From positions 85,375 to 149,374 of the forward strand of contig PS015059.1 in NCBI GenBank assembly GCA_048213135.1: 64,000 bases of DNA, in the 5' to 3' direction. The notes under the pieces are model-generated. The model was not told where the DNA came from. It worked only from the letters and a program-made list of their open reading frames with translations, and ran no database searches. This DNA is from Reclinomonas americana ATCC 50394. Lineage: Eukaryota > Jakobida > Jakobea > Jakobida. Shown piece by piece: positions 58,816 to 64,000 of this stretch. The position numbers and the translations under genes are program-made. Within the stretch, counting starts at the first letter, position 1, and every line of letters begins with the position of its first letter.

Positions 58816-59403
58816 CCAGGCACATACGGACTATGCTACACNNNNNNNNNNNNNNNNNNNNNNNNNNNNNNNNNNNNNNNNNNNNNNNNNNNNNNNNNNN
58901 NNNNNNNNNNNNNNNNNNNNNNNNNTACCGTGGATAGAGATGTTTTGCTCGTTTCGGTGACGCGATGCACTGACTATCCCTGTGTGTTGATCGCGGAAGC
59001 TGGACTGCAGTTTCACGGTGTATGTCATCAGCCTCCGCAGCCGCCTGCCGAATTGTGTGCTGGAGACTGTTCTAGTTTCCAACCGCACTGTCCACCCTTT
59101 CCGAATTTACCGTACCCACCGGGCTCGTTGGCGTGCCGGACGGCTACAGCATCACCAGCGGTGGCGCAGGAATAGCCGTCACTTACAGAACCGCTGCCGA
59201 CAGTGGTGCAGAACTCCATACTCTACTGGGCACGTTCACCCTCGAAGCCGTACAACGCGGTTACTAACCGTGATCTGTACGACTTCTCCAAGGTGAAGCT
59301 GGCATCGTACGCCGTTGGACTGCGAATTCAGGTGACGATCTGAGTGATGGAATTCGAAGTAATTCGTGTCACTTGACCATCGTCATCAATAACCGTTGGT
59401 CTT
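58816..59403 (+). other. Gap (N 58842-58925) and possible gene remnant
   Basis: Right of the gap, a plus-strand frame 59076-59267 without an ATG reads FPTALSTLSEFTVPTGLVGV, then SITSGGAGIAVTYRTAADSG and ends LLGTFTLEAVQRGY. The +1-shifted frame continues with NRDLYDFSKVKLASYAVGLR up to a stop near 59343. The amino-acid mix looks coding and beta-rich, but the frame is broken and I recognise no family. It overlaps nothing else. Confidence 0.3.
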
Positions 59404-62400
59404 TCAATCGTCGGCTGGCTCGAGACACACGCCAGTGGCGTCGACTGTGCTGGACAACGCGACAGCAGCACCGGCGTCGCGGTCAGACAGATCGAATACG
59501 ACGCGCGACTCCAGCTCGCGCATGTGGGAATCATCGTCAAGGCCGCATCCAGTAAGCACACTGGCACAGCGCCTAGCAAAGTCGGCAAAGTCGACAAAGC
59601 CGGCCGCTCCACGTTGATCTCGGATCGCCATGGCAGCTTCACTGGCTCGACGGTTGCTCAGTGTGTCGCCAGAGACAGTGATTAGCAGGGATGCCAGAAT
59701 TGTCGGATGGCACGAATTCACGCCGACGTAATCTGCGAATGATATCCAAGATGTAACCACGCGGCAGAAAAGCACGTTGCACAACCAGCTGCTGTTGTTG
59801 CCACACTCACCGAGTTGCTGCAGTACTAGCCGCGTCAGTAGCGGACCAAAGAAGCCTTGAGAGGCGTAGTCAATGACAACGGCATTCGGCAGCAGGGCAG
59901 CCAGTTCGCGGTCGTTCATCACAGTCGGTACGCGTTGACTGCACACAATGACCGGAACGAATACGACATCGACAGCAGCATCTGTATCAGCGCGGCGGCG
60001 TCGCGTCCACAGCTCTTGCAGTGCAGTCTGCCAATAAACTGCGCCGTGAGCGAGCGGAGCGGGCACACATAGCTCATATGGCATACTGCGCACCGTGAAG
60101 AGCAGTGTCGTCAGCAGCTTCTTCTCGTTGGCAGTGTGCTGTGCTTTCGCTTGCACCACCAAGCACACTCGTTGGCACGGGCGGTCAGGCAAGAGGTCCA
60201 ACACAACAAAGCAATCCACGCCGACATGGCCGGCCGTGGCCATCCACACATTCCTCTTGAGCGACGGACGTTCCAACTGTTGCTCGTAAATATGATGCTG
60301 TGTGTCAGTGCGCAACAAACACACAAGAGTGTTGTAGTTGGAACTAACTACAACAAACCTCCGTACAGAAGCACTATCGCCAGCGGTGATCAAAGAGACG
60401 TGAGTAAATGTATCAATCAGGGCAAAGAGAACCAACACTGCACACTCTCACCTCTTGCAACTGCAACTCGGCTGGACGGCGCAATGTATCGAGCTCTATC
60501 GCACGAGCGTCAACAATGGCAGAGAGCCGATCGCTCTCCAACTCTGCCGTCGTGGGAGCGAACACGTGTCCTCGGAGACGCGGTTTCATGTGCACGTCGG
60601 TGATGTTGACAGCAGCATTGTCCAAACGGTAACGCGCCAGAACCTCGTCAAGCGAGTCGCCGCCACGCATCTGCTCAGTGAGACCACTGAGGACATTGCG
60701 GAGAAGAGGCGGCTCCACCGCTGCTGGCCCAGTTGCACCTTGGCGCACGCTAGTGTGTCGATGTACCAGCAACACCAGTCGGAATAGGTGCGCCACAGCA
60801 AACTCAAAGTCTTCACCCTGCCGCGGTTTCAGAAAGGCAACACATGCACAACACACCTGGCTACGGTCTCACTCACCGTGCTGGTGGCTGCAGCATTCAT
60901 GGAAAACGCAGAACTGGCGATACTGCTCAGCGCAGTATTCACCTGACTGCACACCGGCTTGTCGGCCATGTCTGGACAGAAAAACAGCGGTACGCGCAGG
61001 CGACTAAGGGACGGCCTGAACCGATCGGGATCTCGGAGAAGAAAACCCTGACTTTCCAACGTGACGAATCGTGCGTCAAGATTAGAGACTTGCACGCCGC
61101 GAAGCGCGAGGACTACATCATTGTCTGTCAGCAGATGGCAGTTGCGCATGGCCGTGCCGGCCAGAATATCCAACCATCGCACTACAAATACAGTGAGATG
61201 CACGGAAACCCCCACACATAGCCAAGCCTCTACGATCGTACCTGCGCCAGCGGCATCAGATGCGTTCGCAACGCCGGCAACACCGTTCAACAGGTACACC
61301 AGTGAGCGCGGATGCCAGCCAACGAGGCGGAGACACGCCAGAATAGGAGCACACATGCGCCAGCCGGAGACAAAATCCGCCAATTGTTCACGGCATTGAC
61401 GACACACACAACCTACAGTGATGACGGACATGCACAGTCAGCACATGAACAAGAGGCAGTGGAAGAGGGAAGGACTGTCCACGCACAGGAACGTGACGCC
61501 ACAATGTCCGGCTGAACACGAGCGTGCTGCATGTTCGCATGTTCGGGCACACCAGTCCGCAGTCGATCAGGAAGCTCCTCGAGAATGCGCTGCACGGCCT
61601 CGTACCGCAAGGGTGGAACTGGTACCAAGATAGGTGCCACGCCCGTTGCATAGCAGAGCCCATCGTGCATGGTCGGATCGTCCTCCAGTGTGCCACTGAG
61701 CGTCACCGCCAATCGACAGGCGCTTCCTAGAGCGAGCTCGAGCACGGTCCCGCTCAAAACGTGGTACATCTCACGCAACACTCGACGTGCCAGCTCGATG
61801 CCACCAGGTTGCACATGGTCTTCTCTGACGAGAAGTTTTTGCACCTCGTCGATGGAGAGCACGACAACAAAACTGCAGAGGAGGCATCATGATTAGCCAC
61901 GTCTAGTGCCTGTCATCTGCTTTCAATTGCTCTCTCTCGCCAAGCACACACACACACTTCTGCCCGCACCAAGTACACGAACCGTTTGTCTGTGGCAACG
62001 TTGTGTCGCCTTCGATGACACTCAACGATGTATTTCAACGCCGCTCGCAAGGAGCACCTTGGTAGCTGATCGGGACGCCGGCAACCGCGACGGCGCTGAT
62101 TCATCAGGAAGGCAAAGTACTCCGTGATGGGCATATCGGCGCAAAAGTACGCTCGGAGGACTCGCCACGCCAGGGAGTTCTCACAGCGCTTGTTAATCGT
62201 GTCCGTGTAATCCACACCGTCGAGTGTCCTCAGCCGTTCAATCTCTTGGACACCGTCGCCGTGGTTGTACTTGATGTACAAGTGCAGAAAGGCAAACATA
62301 GCGCCACAGTCGCCAAGTGATTCTGATGAACGAGTGAGAGACAAAAACACAGAACATTGCGCTGTCGGAGTGCACACCTCGCAGCAAACTCGTCGTGCGC

Positions 62401-62762
62401 AGTGCAAGCGACGTCTTCCCAGCACCGGCTACCCCCAAAATGAACGGGACGCAGATTTGTTGCTTGCTGTTGAGTGACGATGCCTGGACCACAGAGAAGA
62501 CTGCCCCCAGCAATTTTCTTGTGGCCTCTTTCTGCCGCTGGTACGGGATGTACACACTCAGATCGCGCAATCCCCAGTAGGACAGCGTCTCCTGTGTTGT
62601 GATGGGTCTGTTATCCTCAGTGGTGATGTGACAACAAAAGATGGTCAGTTGACTTGCCTCGCTCAGAGCTGAAAACGTGGGCCGTGAGCCTCCAGCCGGC
62701 AACAAGTTGAGAATGTACCGCGTGTCATCGTCCACTGAAGGCGCAGAATTCGCACAGCCCAT
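59404..62762 (-). CDS. P-loop NTPase with C-terminal PD-(D/E)xK nuclease-like domain (RHS/Crinkler type)
   Basis: Eight exons (minus) 62762-62378, 62322-61956, 61872-61487, 61412-61242, 61181-60877, 60817-60452, 60297-59811 and 59732-59404 join without phase break to 931 residues. Walker A is FILGVAGAGKTSLALR (about residue 115). Walker B is VVLSIDEVQKLL (about 253), followed by helical regions typical of STAND-like/RHS ATPases. The C-terminal third has GEDFEFAVAHLFRL, a motif like the GxxFE helix of restriction-endonuclease folds, then CFVVLDLLP and VCLVVQAKAQ, fitting D-x(n)-(E/Q)xK. This NTPase plus REase order is that of trypanosome RHS and Crinkler-RHS proteins (family link inferred from order and motifs). 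The predicted N-terminus MGCANS is an N-myristoylation/palmitoylation-type sequence. An alternative 5' end could splice from the upstream sphingosine-kinase copy. Confidence 0.65.
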
Positions 62763-62934
62763 GGTGAGCTCCCGCGGCGTATGTAAGGTGCGAGTCTTGC
62801 GGGACTCTCGCTTGAGAAGGACGAAAGCAAGAACAGAAGTTGTGTGACGACGCGACGTTTCTCAAGTAACGAGGCGCATGGAAGCACGAATGCATAACAA
62901 CGAAGAAGCCAGCGCTCAGGCCTAGGGACGGCGA

Positions 62935-63720
62935 GAAAAAATGAAAAGACAGGTCTCATCATCATAACGCACACACTCACCAGCACCTCGACCGCCGGCA
63001 CCACGAATCGCCGATCGTTGTCGTCGCTGATCGAGGCACCCACCAGCCACTCCGCATCAAAACCCGATCCACCACCCGCTGCAAATAATGCAATCGACAC
63101 ATCAATCACACACACGAACACGCGCATTGAGCAAGGGAGAGAGTGTGCGTGTGTGTCTGCCATACCAAACACAGGCTCCGTCTCCGCGGCGCGCAGGTAG
63201 ATACCCGAGGGCGGCACCACATTCACCGGCGCACCAGCGTGCGCATCACTATCACCAGCAGCAGCGCTGCTGCTGCTGCAACAGCATGCACAACAGCATC
63301 GGCACGAGCCTCGACGCTGCTCGGCGGTCCACGAGAAGCCAGCGCGAGTCAGACGGCCGAGCACGGCCTCGTCGCCACGTGCAGTGTGGCGCACCAGCAC
63401 CGACTGCATTATGGTGCTGTGCGAGGGTGAGGCAGGTGGTGGCACTGCTGCTGCGCCATCGAGATCTGCAGCGCGGCTGCTGCTTCCGTAGTCGGTGTTG
63501 ATGCCGCCGTATGCGGTGGAGGGTGCACCGCCGGCGCTCATGAGTGGGACGTGATGTTTTGTGATGAAAGTGGTTTTGGTTCATCCGTTCATCAGCAATG
63601 AAAGGTTGCAAAGGCACTGCTGCCGCAGGTGCTTCTTATTCAATCATGGACAGAGACAGTTGTGCGGCGTGCAGGTGATCGCGGGCAGCGAGGTGTGGAG
63701 GTTCTTTGATCGCAAATATA
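62935..63720. repeat. Segmental duplication, copy 2
   Basis: Direct-oriented copy of 58030-58815, about 4.9 kb away, so the NTPase-nuclease gene lies between two 0.75-kb direct repeats. It includes the non-coding upstream part (GAAAGTGGTTTTGGTTCATC and GCGGGCAGCGAGGTGT). Confidence 0.95.
62981..63541 (-). pseudogene. Partial sphingosine kinase copy (exons 1-2 only)
   Basis: Exon 1' (63541-63166, 376 nt, same length as the original) and exon 2' (63078-62981) retain ATG, splice sites and an open frame. Exon 2' lacks 14 nt near its 3' end relative to the original (98 versus 112 nt), which changes the exit phase from 2 to 0. No kinase domain follows. It could be a dead fragment, or a 5' end donated to the NTPase gene: phase 0 fits a candidate acceptor at 62769-62770. 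Confidence 0.8.
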
Positions 63721-63967
63721 TCGATGCACGCATTCGCGCTGCGATCGCGAACACGCAGCGCTGCTGCGCGTGCTGCGTGCTCGGAGTTGCTTCGCCTCCT
63801 GGTAAGCTCGAGTACTGCTTTCGTAGTCGCTGTAGCTGGTACGCTGGTCCTGAACTCAGGCATGCGGGTGCACATTGGCAGAGCTCTCGCTGCCACAAGC
63901 GTTCGTCCGCGCAGCGCACGCTGCATTCTGCATGCATGCAGCGCTGGTTTCACTCTTCGGCTTCTCT

Positions 63968-64000
<33 letters not shown>
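63721..64000. other. Window end, no gene recognised
   Basis: Minus-strand frames here are short and unfamiliar. The last 30 bases are (TC)n, probably flanking another assembly break. Confidence 0.5.

Noticed and set aside
62663-63541. Single 292-codon minus-strand ORF
   Set aside because: It reads through intron 1 and past the exon 2' donor of the duplicated sphingosine kinase fragment. Only its exon parts match the real gene, and its 3' end overlaps the NTPase first exon in another frame.
1-64000. CRISPR arrays, insertion sequences, operons, ribosome binding sites
   Set aside because: The window is intron-rich eukaryotic DNA; no direct repeats with spacers and no transposase or reverse transcriptase frames were seen.

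Overview
The window is nuclear DNA from a unicellular eukaryote. Its genes carry many short introns (mostly 60-80 nt). Ubiquitous eukaryotic housekeeping genes are present: spliceosome, Integrator, V-ATPase, translocon, NAC and GPI synthesis. One intron-less nuclear tRNA is seen, and simple repeats (GT, GA, ACGT) flank every assembly gap. GC is moderate to high. An amoebozoan, apusomonad-like or other non-animal unikont protist is plausible, but I cannot name the species and treat this as inference. All exon models below were built by eye from splice-site dinucleotides and reading phase; wherever a whole gene is listed, the exon phases are mutually consistent.

Layout, left to right: PUM3/Puf6-like C-terminus (+), SF3B6 (-, with a minisatellite in its intron), GH3 beta-glycosidase (+), a small ubiquitin-like protein (-), a 2.1 kb divergent intergenic region, a PICH/ERCC6L Snf2 translocase (+), tRNA-Pro(AGG), GWT1/PIG-W (+), a 24-exon gene (-) fusing an NMNAT-like domain, a Rho-GTPase-like domain and a TKL kinase, gluconokinase (-), Integrator subunit 3 (+), a Tctex-type dynein light chain (-), a PPR-like organellar candidate (+), NAC-beta/BTF3 (-), a multipass membrane protein (+), a 1844-aa coiled-coil/WH2/PH protein (+), an LSM11-like protein (-), TRAP-gamma/SSR3 (-), an acidic unknown protein interrupted by two gaps (+), V-ATPase subunit E (-), an unknown with an Elongin-C-like tail (+), sphingosine kinase (-), and a P-loop NTPase/PD-(D/E)xK nuclease gene of RHS/Crinkler type (-). 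That last gene is flanked by a direct duplication of the sphingosine kinase 5' region.

Genes are packed tightly. Convergent neighbours lie about 60-180 nt apart, and two divergent pairs share promoters of about 82 and 128 nt. Shared themes are RNA 3'-end processing (INTS3, LSM11), endomembrane function (GWT1, SSR3, V-ATPase E), mitosis (PICH) and lipid/kinase signalling.

Most notable observations: (1) the NMNAT-like/Rho-like/TKL kinase fusion, in which both upstream domains have lost catalytic motifs while the kinase looks intact; (2) a recurrent second class of 5' splice site, GTTGCG, used in about 30 introns; (3) an intact NTPase-nuclease gene with a possible lipidated N-terminus, sitting between copies of the duplicated kinase 5' segment, whose reading frame would allow a chimeric transcript.
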